Shown here piece by piece: positions 15,060-20,060 of a stretch of DNA of 20,060 bases (position 1 is its first letter; each line of letters starts with the position of its first letter). Both the position numbers and the translations under genes were made by a program. The notes below the pieces were generated by a model. It was not told the origin of the DNA. It saw only the letters and a program-made list of their open reading frames with translations, and did not search any database. The DNA comes from a virus: positions 1 to 20,060 of the IMG/VR virus record IMGVR_UViG_3300034071_002096, one strand, 5' to 3'.

Positions 15060-15232
15060 CGCAGCGCCTCCATTTGCCGGGCCAGGTCGGCCGGCGTGAA
15101 CCGCAGGGAACGGCCGATCTTGTGCGGGCGCAACTCGGCCAGGCTGGGCAGCAGCCGGCGGAGCGTGCGCGTGCTGATGGCCATGGCCGCCGCCACTTCG
15201 GCCAGCGTGAGCCAAGCGGGAAGCTCAGGCAT
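14753..15232 (-). CDS. HTH protein, excisionase/AlpA-like, with long tail overlapping int
   Basis: The 159-residue product has a compact winged-helix-like N-terminus, residues 6-56: LTLAEVAAAMAISTRTLRRLL followed by HKIGRSLRFTPADLARQM, the pattern of HTH_17/excisionase proteins that direct integrase towards excision or act as AlpA-like regulators. The start at 15232 has GAAGG about 6 nt upstream and overlaps the 29-residue ORF by 8 nt. Beyond residue 58 the frame runs inside the integrase gene and encodes a Ser/Ala/Arg/Pro-rich tail of about 100 residues with no visible fold, likely a by-product of the GC-rich overlap. The integrase frame lies in the -1 register relative to this one and is open throughout the overlap. 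DNA-binding role is well supported, the excision role is inferred from position. Confidence 0.7.
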   Translation of the reverse strand: MPELPAWLTLAEVAAAMAISTRTLRRLLPSLAELRPHKIGRSLRFTPADLARQMEALRCHSPSAAGAASGMPPASSAGADRRSRSRSSARDAFLAETRKMRLAQKNTASSANCAKGRKPRPAAPPSSKPSPATATGRKATLRVISGGSSSLASSSATAP

Positions 15233-15314
15233 CGCTGCCTTCGGCCACGCGCACCTCGGCTGGCAGGGACAGGCCCAGGGCGGCCACGTCCTCGGGGGTC
15301 AGGGGGTCAGGCAT
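15225..15314 (-). CDS. 29-residue micro-ORF coupled between two early genes
   Basis: The reading MPDPLTPEDVAALGLSLPAE and a short acidic tail starts at an ATG sharing the TGATG overlap with the preceding 66-residue gene, and its stop overlaps the HTH start by 8 nt. It exactly fills the only gap between two coupled genes, and its composition is protein-like with few rare codons. No function or family is recognised. Confidence 0.5.
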   Translation of the reverse strand: MPDPLTPEDVAALGLSLPAEVRVAEGSDA

Positions 15315-15514
15315 CAGTTTTGCCGATGGCGCGGCGGCGCCGATGGCGGCGGCTGGCAGGCGTCGGCCAGTGCTGTGAGTTCCGCAGATGCCCGGCGGTG
15401 AATTTCAGCCAGCAGCCGCAGCATGATCCAGCGCGCCTCGCCCTGCCGCGTGTCGGCTTCGCGCTTGGCGGACGCCACCATGCGCGTCACCGCTTCGGTC
15501 ACTGCGTCACTCAT
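15314..15514 (-). CDS. Small helical phage protein, unknown function
   Basis: The 66-residue product starts at 15514 (MSDAVTEAVTRMVASAKREA), overlapping the upstream DUF4326-like gene by 8 nt. A longer in-frame reading to 15730 is the shadow of that gene. It is predicted helical through residue 49, rich in Ala, Arg and Glu, with a Pro-rich basic end. No family is recognised. Its stop overlaps the 29-residue ORF start (TGATG). Confidence 0.6.
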   Translation of the reverse strand: MSDAVTEAVTRMVASAKREADTRQGEARWIMLRLLAEIHRRASAELTALADACQPPPSAPPRHRQN

Positions 15515-15794
15515 TGGCCAGCACCAGCAGCGAAGCGCCGTGGCATTTGTCGGCCTCGCCAGGTGCCGGCAGGTCGCACCAACAGCCCAGGTTCCGCCCG
15601 CGCAAATGTTCCTGCACCTGATCGCAGTAGAAGGCGCGATCGGCGTTGGACATGGCGGCCAAGTCACGGTCGAAATCCTCCCGTGTGGCGCCAGCGTAGT
15701 TTCCCCACCGGCCCGGCCGTGTGACCGCAACGCTGTTGGGCGGCATGCGCCAGCCCTTGGTGCGGCGCAGCTGAAACCGCACGGGCTGGTTCAT
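15507..15794 (-). CDS. DUF4326-like protein
   Basis: The 95-residue product matches the DUF4326 pattern as I remember it: an RRTKGWRMPPN motif at residues 10-20, a following VTRPGRWGN segment at 25-32 and a C-terminal Cys/His cluster, C71-W-C73 in LGCWCDL and C84-H85 before LLVLANE. The conserved Cys and His residues may bind a metal or form an active site; the biochemical role is unknown. Such proteins are common in phage and plasmid accessory regions. The start at 15794 overlaps the upstream stop by ATGA; a longer frame to 16274 was rejected because its extra 160 residues are the antiphase reading of the upstream gene. Confidence 0.8.
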   Translation of the reverse strand: MNQPVRFQLRRTKGWRMPPNSVAVTRPGRWGNYAGATREDFDRDLAAMSNADRAFYCDQVQEHLRGRNLGCWCDLPAPGEADKCHGASLLVLANE

Positions 15795-16324
15795 GCCGCG
15801 TCCACCGCTTCCGGTGCGCCGCCGCGTGCGGCCTGGGCGCGTTCGTGCTGGGCCTTGCCGCAGTTGTGCCACCAGACTGACGCCTGCGATTTGCTCACCG
15901 GCGGGCCGGGCAGGCCGGAGAGCTGCGCCGCCAGCTGCGCCCAGGGCACCAGATAGCCGCCGGCTTCGGCCTCGGCCACGGCGCGGAATAGCAGCGCCTT
16001 GCGTTCGTCGGTCCAGCGCACGGGCTCGACCATTTTGAAGCCCTTGGCCGGCGGCGGGCCGGGCGCGAAGACGTCTATGTGCCCGGCCTTGACCGCTTCG
16101 GCCACGGTTTCGCGGCAGGGCGGCGGCGCGGGCGGAGCGATGGCGGACCATGTCTCGCCCGAGCCGGCGGGCTTCAGCTGCGCGCCGTGTTCCATCAGCG
16201 CCACCAGGTGGGCGGCCAGTTCCAGCCGCTGCGGTATGGTCAGTTGCTCCTGGCCCAGCGCCATGCCGATGCACTCGACGCGCAGCTGCGCGATGCTGGC
16301 ACCAATCGCTTCCGGTTCGGTCAT
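15791..16324 (-). CDS. Phage protein with C-terminal Myb/HTH-like segment
   Basis: The 177-residue product has a helical N-terminal half (1-50), a Pro-rich linker around 62-95, and a C-terminal region at about 103-158 that reads as three helices: WTDERKALLFRAVAEAEAGG, then PWAQLAAQL, then SKSQASVWWHNCGKA. The aromatic spacing resembles Myb/SANT or other tri-helical DNA-binding folds, so a DNA-binding role is plausible but unproven. It overlaps both neighbours by ATGA. Family not recognised. Confidence 0.65.
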   Translation of the reverse strand: MTEPEAIGASIAQLRVECIGMALGQEQLTIPQRLELAAHLVALMEHGAQLKPAGSGETWSAIAPPAPPPCRETVAEAVKAGHIDVFAPGPPPAKGFKMVEPVRWTDERKALLFRAVAEAEAGGYLVPWAQLAAQLSGLPGPPVSKSQASVWWHNCGKAQHERAQAARGGAPEAVDAA

Positions 16325-16509
16325 GGCTTGGCTACCTTCATCTTTTCGGTTGCATCCACGTCTTTCGCGATGTCGCGCAGGCGGCGGGCCAGCGTGGCGA
16401 CCTTGCCGGCGGGCAGGCCCAGGCCCACGGTGGCGAGGTGGGCCAACTGGTCGGCCTCGTGCCGCAGCAGCGCGCTAGGCGGCGCGTCGGCGAGCATGGT
16501 TTCACTCAT
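16321..16509 (-). CDS. Small hypothetical early protein
   Basis: The 62-residue product is helical and unremarkable: an acidic/Ala N-terminus, a HEADQLAHLATVGLGLPAG segment and a basic end with KMKVAKP. It overlaps the upstream gene by 8 nt and the downstream one by 4 nt, which supports translation. No family recognised. Confidence 0.6.
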   Translation of the reverse strand: MSETMLADAPPSALLRHEADQLAHLATVGLGLPAGKVATLARRLRDIAKDVDATEKMKVAKP

Positions 16510-16825
16510 CGCCCAGCGCCTTCAGCATCGCGTTGCCGCGTGCGTTCCACCCCTGCTCAAAGTCGGTCAGTGGTGGTATTGGGTAGCCATCCGGCACAGA
16601 GCGGACGTGCGATTCCGGCACCACATGCGCCAGATGCTCCCGCATCGCGGCGAGGGCGGCGTCGGTCGCGTTCATCACGCTGGCGCGCATCTCTTGATGA
16701 CCTGATGCACCTTCATCAGCCATGGCGCAAAGGTCATCCCAGCTAATCCCGCAGCGCCAATATGAGCCGCCATCACGCTGCCATTGCGCATACATCGCCC
16801 GCGCCACCACCTCGCGCGCGCTCAT
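16502..16825 (-). CDS. Hypothetical early phage protein
   Basis: The 107-residue product starts with SAREVVARAMYAQWQRDGG and contains a WDDLCAMADEG helix, a MNATDAALAAMREHL helix, and a C-terminal FEQGWNARGNAMLKAL helix. These short amphipathic segments recur in many uncharacterised early proteins of phages of Gram-negative hosts. Its start shares ATGA with the recT stop, so it would be translated directly after RecT. Function unknown. Confidence 0.65.
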   Translation of the reverse strand: MSAREVVARAMYAQWQRDGGSYWRCGISWDDLCAMADEGASGHQEMRASVMNATDAALAAMREHLAHVVPESHVRSVPDGYPIPPLTDFEQGWNARGNAMLKALGDE

Positions 16826-17724
16826 TGGCCGGGCCTCCTCACCGGCGCCGGGTCCTGCGCCAGCGCCTTCAGTTCCTCCTGGCTCACGTTCTGCGGCACC
16901 GGCGCGGCCGGCGCGGCCGGCACATCCGGACCCGGCCAGCCATCATCCGGCGGCGAGCCATCCGCGGCCACCACCGCGGCCTCGAGCGCGGCCATGCGAT
17001 CGGTCGGCGGCTGGACCGCCACCTCGGGCTCGGCCGAGGCGTCGATCGTGTGCTCGTCATCCTCGCGCTCGATCGTGCGGCGCAAGGCCTCATCCTTGTC
17101 GGTGCTCGAGGGCAACAACTTCGCCAGCCGCTTAATCACGGTTTTCTTGGCCATCTCTTCCGGGTCAGTGTCCCAAGGCGTGGACTTGATCTTGCCCGCC
17201 TTCCAGGCCCGGTAGGCATCGCTGCGGTCACGGATGCGGAACACCTGCGCGCGCGTCATCACGGCGCGGACCTTCTCGCCAGACTTCAACGTGGCCACGG
17301 CGTAGACCGCTACCCAGGGCGCGTCGTCGGCAGCCTCGAGGTCGCGCTCGTGTGTGATCTTGGGCTCGTCGCCCAACACCACGCTGAACTTTTCGCCCTT
17401 GTAGGCAACCTCGCACGAGATGCCGGCGATCTCGCCGCTGTTGCGCGCCTTCTTCAGGATGCCGGCCACCATGGGCCGGTAGCTGACGCCGCCGGCGGTC
17501 GGCACGATGGCGGCCTCGCGCCCATCCGGCAGCAGGCCATCCTGCGCCGCCTTGACCAGCTCCGTCAGCAGCGCGCGCGGGTCGGCCCGCATCAAGATCG
17601 GCGAGTTCAGGATGGCGGTCTGCGCCACCCGCTTGAACCGCTCCACGGGGATGTGCTCGGGCAGGGCCCGGCGAAACTGGGCGCCCCCTTTGTCGAGCAC
17701 GTCGGTGATGGCGACGGCGTTCAT
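16822..17724 (-). CDS. recT: RecT-family single-strand annealing recombinase
   Basis: The 300-residue product fits the RecT/Redbeta-type family. The N-terminal core has a VERFKRVAQTAILNSPILM helix, a QDGLLPDGREAAIVP motif at about 60-75 and SYRPMVAGILKKARNSGE at 81-98, the usual signature of RecT. A beta strand region with KGEKFSVVLGDEP and a WDTDPEEMAKKTVIKRLAKLLP segment at 184-206 follow, also family-typical. The C-terminal 80 residues are acidic and Pro/Ala-rich, probably disordered. RecT anneals complementary strands exposed by the partner exonuclease, which is encoded immediately upstream with an ATGA overlap. Length is normal. Confidence 0.93.
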   Translation of the reverse strand: MNAVAITDVLDKGGAQFRRALPEHIPVERFKRVAQTAILNSPILMRADPRALLTELVKAAQDGLLPDGREAAIVPTAGGVSYRPMVAGILKKARNSGEIAGISCEVAYKGEKFSVVLGDEPKITHERDLEAADDAPWVAVYAVATLKSGEKVRAVMTRAQVFRIRDRSDAYRAWKAGKIKSTPWDTDPEEMAKKTVIKRLAKLLPSSTDKDEALRRTIEREDDEHTIDASAEPEVAVQPPTDRMAALEAAVVAADGSPPDDGWPGPDVPAAPAAPVPQNVSQEELKALAQDPAPVRRPGQ

Positions 17725-18653
17725 GCTTCGGTTCCTTCTAGTTCGTAGAGCTTGACGGCCAGCCGGCGGTGGCCGGCGCGGCCCCTGATGACCTGGCCGA
17801 CATCGGCCTGGGTGATGATCCGGTCGGGCGTGCCCGTCACCTCGGGCAGCCGCACCGTGTAGCCGGCCACCATGGCCTCGGGCGCGTCGCCCAGCTTGTT
17901 GCGGATGGTGGCCGCGTAGGCGTCCCGCGCCCGCTCGGCGGCAGCGCGTTCCTCGCTGGCTCGGATGAAGCCGGCGCAGGCCTCGGGCAGTTCATTGTCG
18001 CCGCGAAGGTCGAGGCGTTCGCCGCGGGCGTGCGGGTGGAGCGCGGCCAGCGTGGCCGATGTGCTCTCGCTGCCGTCCGGCGCCGGCGGCTTGTTCGCCC
18101 TGATGCTGGCCCAGAACCGGCCGACCCGCCGGGCGATCTCCTTCATGACCGCAGGGCGCGCGGTGTAGGGCCAGATGCGGACCTCGTTGCCGCCGACCAG
18201 GGCGCCCACCACGCCCCAGGCCAGGCCCGTGCACGCCAGCTGGTGTTGAAGCTGGAGCAGGATGTGCGCCGGCGGCTCCTCGCCCCAATCGCGCTTGCGC
18301 ACCAGCCAGTCCACGGCCTTGACCTCGAGCACGCCCTCGCCCGGCTTGGGCCCGCCCTTCGTGATCTTGTAGTCCAGCGTGCAACCCATGCCCGGCACCA
18401 CCGGGTGGGTGATGTGGCCGCCCTTGGCGATGGTCCAGCCCCGGTCCTCGGCGATGCCGGCGGCGATCGGCGCCTCGAGGCGGCGGCCCCACCGCACCCG
18501 CTCGTCATGGTCGAGGTTCGGCGGCGGCACGCGCCCGGCCTTGATGTGCCACAGCGCATAGTGGGAGGTATGCGGCGAGACGCCGAACAGCGCGGCGACC
18601 TCGCTGGCGCCGACCACCTTGGCGCGCGCGGCGTGCCATGCGGCGTCGCTCAT
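17721..18653 (-). CDS. YqaJ/lambda-type exonuclease, RecT partner
   Basis: The start at 18653 has GGAG about 7 nt upstream and overlaps the preceding stop by ATGA; an in-frame reading to 18827 was rejected as a shadow. The 310-residue product shows the YqaJ-like nuclease motifs: G15-A-S-E18 in VVGASEVAALFGVSP, E60 in GRRLEAPIA, D94 in CTLDYKI, the E110-V-K112 pair in LEVKAVDW, and the Q-rich LLQLQHQLACTG at 132-143. These correspond to the metal-binding acidic residues and Lys of PD-(D/E)XK exonucleases. The enzyme would resect double-strand ends to give single strands for RecT. The C-terminal third is helical, with a coiled stretch (RASEERAAAERARDAY) at about 239-254. Confidence 0.88.
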   Translation of the reverse strand: MSDAAWHAARAKVVGASEVAALFGVSPHTSHYALWHIKAGRVPPPNLDHDERVRWGRRLEAPIAAGIAEDRGWTIAKGGHITHPVVPGMGCTLDYKITKGGPKPGEGVLEVKAVDWLVRKRDWGEEPPAHILLQLQHQLACTGLAWGVVGALVGGNEVRIWPYTARPAVMKEIARRVGRFWASIRANKPPAPDGSESTSATLAALHPHARGERLDLRGDNELPEACAGFIRASEERAAAERARDAYAATIRNKLGDAPEAMVAGYTVRLPEVTGTPDRIITQADVGQVIRGRAGHRRLAVKLYELEGTEA

Positions 18654-18937
18654 GGGCGGGCTCCGCTCTTCTGCGCGGTGCGCAGGTTGTGCTCGGTGCC
18701 GTAGGCTTTCAGCATGCGGGCGGCCTCCTTCGCGTGGTCGCATTTGTGGTGCATGACGGCCAGCGTGGCGGCGCAGGCGAGGGCATCCAGGGGCATCGGC
18801 AACGCGGGGTCGGCATCCCGCAGCCACTGCAAAGGATCTGCCGGGGGCGGGGCTAGAATTCCCGATGATTGCCCCAAGCCCCCGGCTTCCGGCGCTGCGG
18901 AATGCGCAGCCGCCCCGGAATTGGTTTGTGCGCTCAT
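18650..18937 (-). CDS. Hypothetical early protein upstream of the exonuclease
   Basis: The 95-residue product starts at 18937 (MSAQTNSGAAAHSA). An AAAGG stretch lies close upstream and a GGAGG further up. A longer frame to 19150 is the shadow of the neighbouring membrane protein gene. The first 40 residues are low-complexity; the second half has DPLQWLRDADPALPMPLDAL and a helical HHKCDHAKEAARMLKAYG region containing His and Cys. No family recognised. It overlaps both neighbours by ATGA. Confidence 0.6.
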   Translation of the reverse strand: MSAQTNSGAAAHSAAPEAGGLGQSSGILAPPPADPLQWLRDADPALPMPLDALACAATLAVMHHKCDHAKEAARMLKAYGTEHNLRTAQKSGARP

Positions 18938-19164
18938 GGCCGCCTTTGCCTCCAGGCCACAGAAGCGCTGATGCTTAAGGGCAGAGACGCACTTCGAAAA
19001 AAGGCGTCGACCGCGACCGCAATCAGCCATCCCGTCGCAAACACGATTGCGACGCGCAGCATGATCGGCACCACCACGACCAACAGGCCGACCACAAACG
19101 CCAAGACCGACACCGACAAAACAACAAGCATCGGGCTGGCGCCGATCCACAACAGGCGGTTCAT
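18934..19164 (-). CDS. Small two-span membrane protein
   Basis: The 76-residue product from the ATG at 19164 has two strongly hydrophobic stretches (MLVVLSVSVLAFVVGLLVVV and MLRVAIVFATGWLIAVAV) and a short basic tail (SASVAWRQRRP). An upstream in-frame start at 19353 is a shadow reading. Small early membrane proteins in temperate phages may serve in superinfection exclusion or host membrane effects, but nothing here identifies the role. The stretch from 18990 to 19150 looks AT-richer than its surroundings. ATGA overlaps on both sides. Confidence 0.65.
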   Translation of the reverse strand: MNRLLWIGASPMLVVLSVSVLAFVVGLLVVVVPIMLRVAIVFATGWLIAVAVDAFFRSASLPLSISASVAWRQRRP

Positions 19165-19496
19165 GGCTGCACCAGCGGCAGCGCGCAGATGGCGTCGGCG
19201 ATCAGTCCGGCGGCGGTGCTGCCAATTCGGCATTCGTTGTCTGCCACGCTGTCGCAACGAAGCCGCGCGGCGTAAGCTTCGGTTTCCTGGTGCGCTTCGA
19301 CGCCAGCAGCAACCGCCGCCGCCCGCTCGCGCATTGTCTCGGCGCCGTGGCACTGGCCGCGATCAAAGCCCGCCGCGTAGCCGACCTGGAATGCCGCATC
19401 CCGCTCGGCCAGAAGGGCATCTGTCACCTCCAGCACCCTCGGGTCTGCGTGGTGCCGCGCCCAATACTCCACCGCCTCGCGGCTCGTGTCGGTCAT
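19161..19496 (-). CDS. Hypothetical early protein
   Basis: The 111-residue product starts at 19496 (MTDTSREAVEYWARHHADPR), overlapping the upstream gene by ATGA; a 16-residue longer reading is a shadow of that gene. It is mostly helical and acidic, with a GYAAGFDRGQCHGAE segment that recurs in small phage proteins, and an alpha-helical C-terminus. No function recognised. Confidence 0.65.
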   Translation of the reverse strand: MTDTSREAVEYWARHHADPRVLEVTDALLAERDAAFQVGYAAGFDRGQCHGAETMRERAAAVAAGVEAHQETEAYAARLRCDSVADNECRIGSTAAGLIADAICALPLVQP

Positions 19497-19777
19497 GGCT
19501 CGCGCCCCTCCGCGCGGGCGATGGCGGCGCGGGTGGCTTTCCACGATGCGCGCGCTTCTTCGTTCAGCGCGTTGCTGTCTGTGCCGCTGTAGTACTTCGA
19601 CAGGTAGGCATCGTATTGCCGCGCCGCCGCCAGCATGTCCGGCGCGGCGGCGAATTGGCGGGCAAACCCGTCGGGGTCAGCCACGTCGAACACCTCGGCG
19701 ATGATGCGCGCATCATCGCGGCTAGGGCTAAACTGCACCCACCTGCCAACGGCTGTCAGTTTGTGCTGCGCGCTCAT
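19493..19777 (-). CDS. Small phage protein, copy 2 of a tandem pair
   Basis: The 94-residue product starts MSAQHKLTAVGRWV and contains PSRDDARIIAEVFDVAD, an AAPDMLAAARQYDAY helix and a C-terminal WKATRAAIARAEG helix. The 'AAPDMLAA' segment is a widespread motif of small phage proteins of unknown function. It is a close paralogue of the gene starting at the right edge of the window, sharing nearly the same N- and C-termini with one single-residue insertion or deletion. The start at 19777 overlaps the copy-1 stop (ATGA). Confidence 0.7.
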   Translation of the reverse strand: MSAQHKLTAVGRWVQFSPSRDDARIIAEVFDVADPDGFARQFAAAPDMLAAARQYDAYLSKYYSGTDSNALNEEARASWKATRAAIARAEGREP

Positions 19778-20060
19778 GGCACGCGCCCCTCCGCGCGGGC
19801 GATGGCGGCGCGGGCGGCTTTCCACGACGCACGGTTCTGCTCGCTCATCGGCCCGCCATCTGTGTCTCTGTAGAAACGCGACATGTAGGCATCGTATTCC
19901 CGCAGCGCCGCCAGCATGTCCGGCGCGGCGGCGTATTGGCGAGCAAGCCCGCTGGGGTCGTCAGCCACGTCGAACACCCCGGCGATGATGTGCGCATCAT
20001 CGCGGCTAGGGCTAAACAACACCCACCTGCCAACGGCTGTCAGTTTGTGCTGCGCGCTCA
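19774..20060 (-). CDS. Small phage protein, copy 1 of a tandem pair (start cut by one base)
   Basis: The coding strand at the window edge reads TGAGCGCGCAG, so the A of the ATG lies one base outside. The 95-residue product begins (M)SAQHKLTAVGRWV and parallels copy 2: PSRDDAHIIAGVFDVADDPS, AAPDMLAALREYDAYMSRFY, then WKAARAAIARAEG. A downstream GTG at 20022 could also initiate, but the paralogue start argues for the edge ATG. Substitutions and a central divergent stretch (about residues 58-70) distinguish the copies. Function unknown. Confidence 0.7.
   Translation of the reverse strand, partial: SAQHKLTAVGRWVLFSPSRDDAHIIAGVFDVADDPSGLARQYAAAPDMLAALREYDAYMSRFYRDTDGGPMSEQNRASWKAARAAIARAEGRVP

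Larger units (their letters stand above)
19493..20060. repeat. Tandem direct repeat, period 284 nt
   Basis: Identical or near-identical blocks recur 284 nt apart: the ACCCACCTGCC block at 19737 recurs at 20021, and the 3' ends at about 19493 and 19774 share CGCGCCCCTCCGCGCGGGCG. The repeat unit is one whole small gene, consistent with tandem gene duplication. Confidence 0.8.

Overview
The window is part of the genome of a GC-rich temperate podovirus (T7-like short-tail virion plan), probably infecting an alphaproteobacterium. The phage assignment rests on the virion gene order, an integrase, a RecT/exonuclease pair and a holin. The host guess is inference, from the very high GC and from a holin resembling the three-helix type common in Alphaproteobacteria.

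Positions 1-13655 are a plus-strand late operon. It starts with the C-terminal two thirds of the major capsid protein, then a small head-associated protein, tail tubular protein A, a large tail tubular protein B (nozzle), three internal/ejection-type proteins, and a 1045-residue gp16-like ejection protein. One ejection-type protein (5756-8047) is a polyvalent protein with a GNAT acetyltransferase-like domain and an ADP-ribosyltransferase-like (ART-PolyVal-type) domain. A tail fibre with a T7 gp17-like N-terminus, a small fibre-associated ORF, a small membrane protein and a holin follow. Most junctions overlap by 1-14 nt. No endolysin is recognisable.

Positions 13656-14018 are the convergent junction. 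It holds a 47-nt 3' half of a tRNA-Val(GAC) gene (13849-13895), which I read as the phage attachment site. Phage genes flank both sides (holin on the left, integrase on the right) and no 5' tRNA half is present. The site therefore looks like an intact attP of a free or circularised phage genome rather than a prophage end. Weak hairpins, a short direct repeat and a possible small minus-strand membrane ORF also lie here.

Positions 14019-20060 are a minus-strand early operon read from right to left: a tandem pair of paralogous small proteins (the first loses one base at the window edge), small accessory proteins, a YqaJ/lambda-type exonuclease, RecT, several small ORFs including a DUF4326-like protein, a 29-residue micro-ORF, an HTH (excisionase/AlpA-like) protein and the tyrosine integrase. 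Nearly every junction is an ATGA or similarly short overlap, so recombination and integration genes appear to be one translationally coupled transcript. The two operons converge at attP, so the main promoters must lie outside the window.

The most interesting items are the GNAT+ART virion protein with its AT-richer GNAT insert, the tRNA-Val attP, the HTH/integrase overlap that is open for a -1 frameshift, and the tandem gene duplication.
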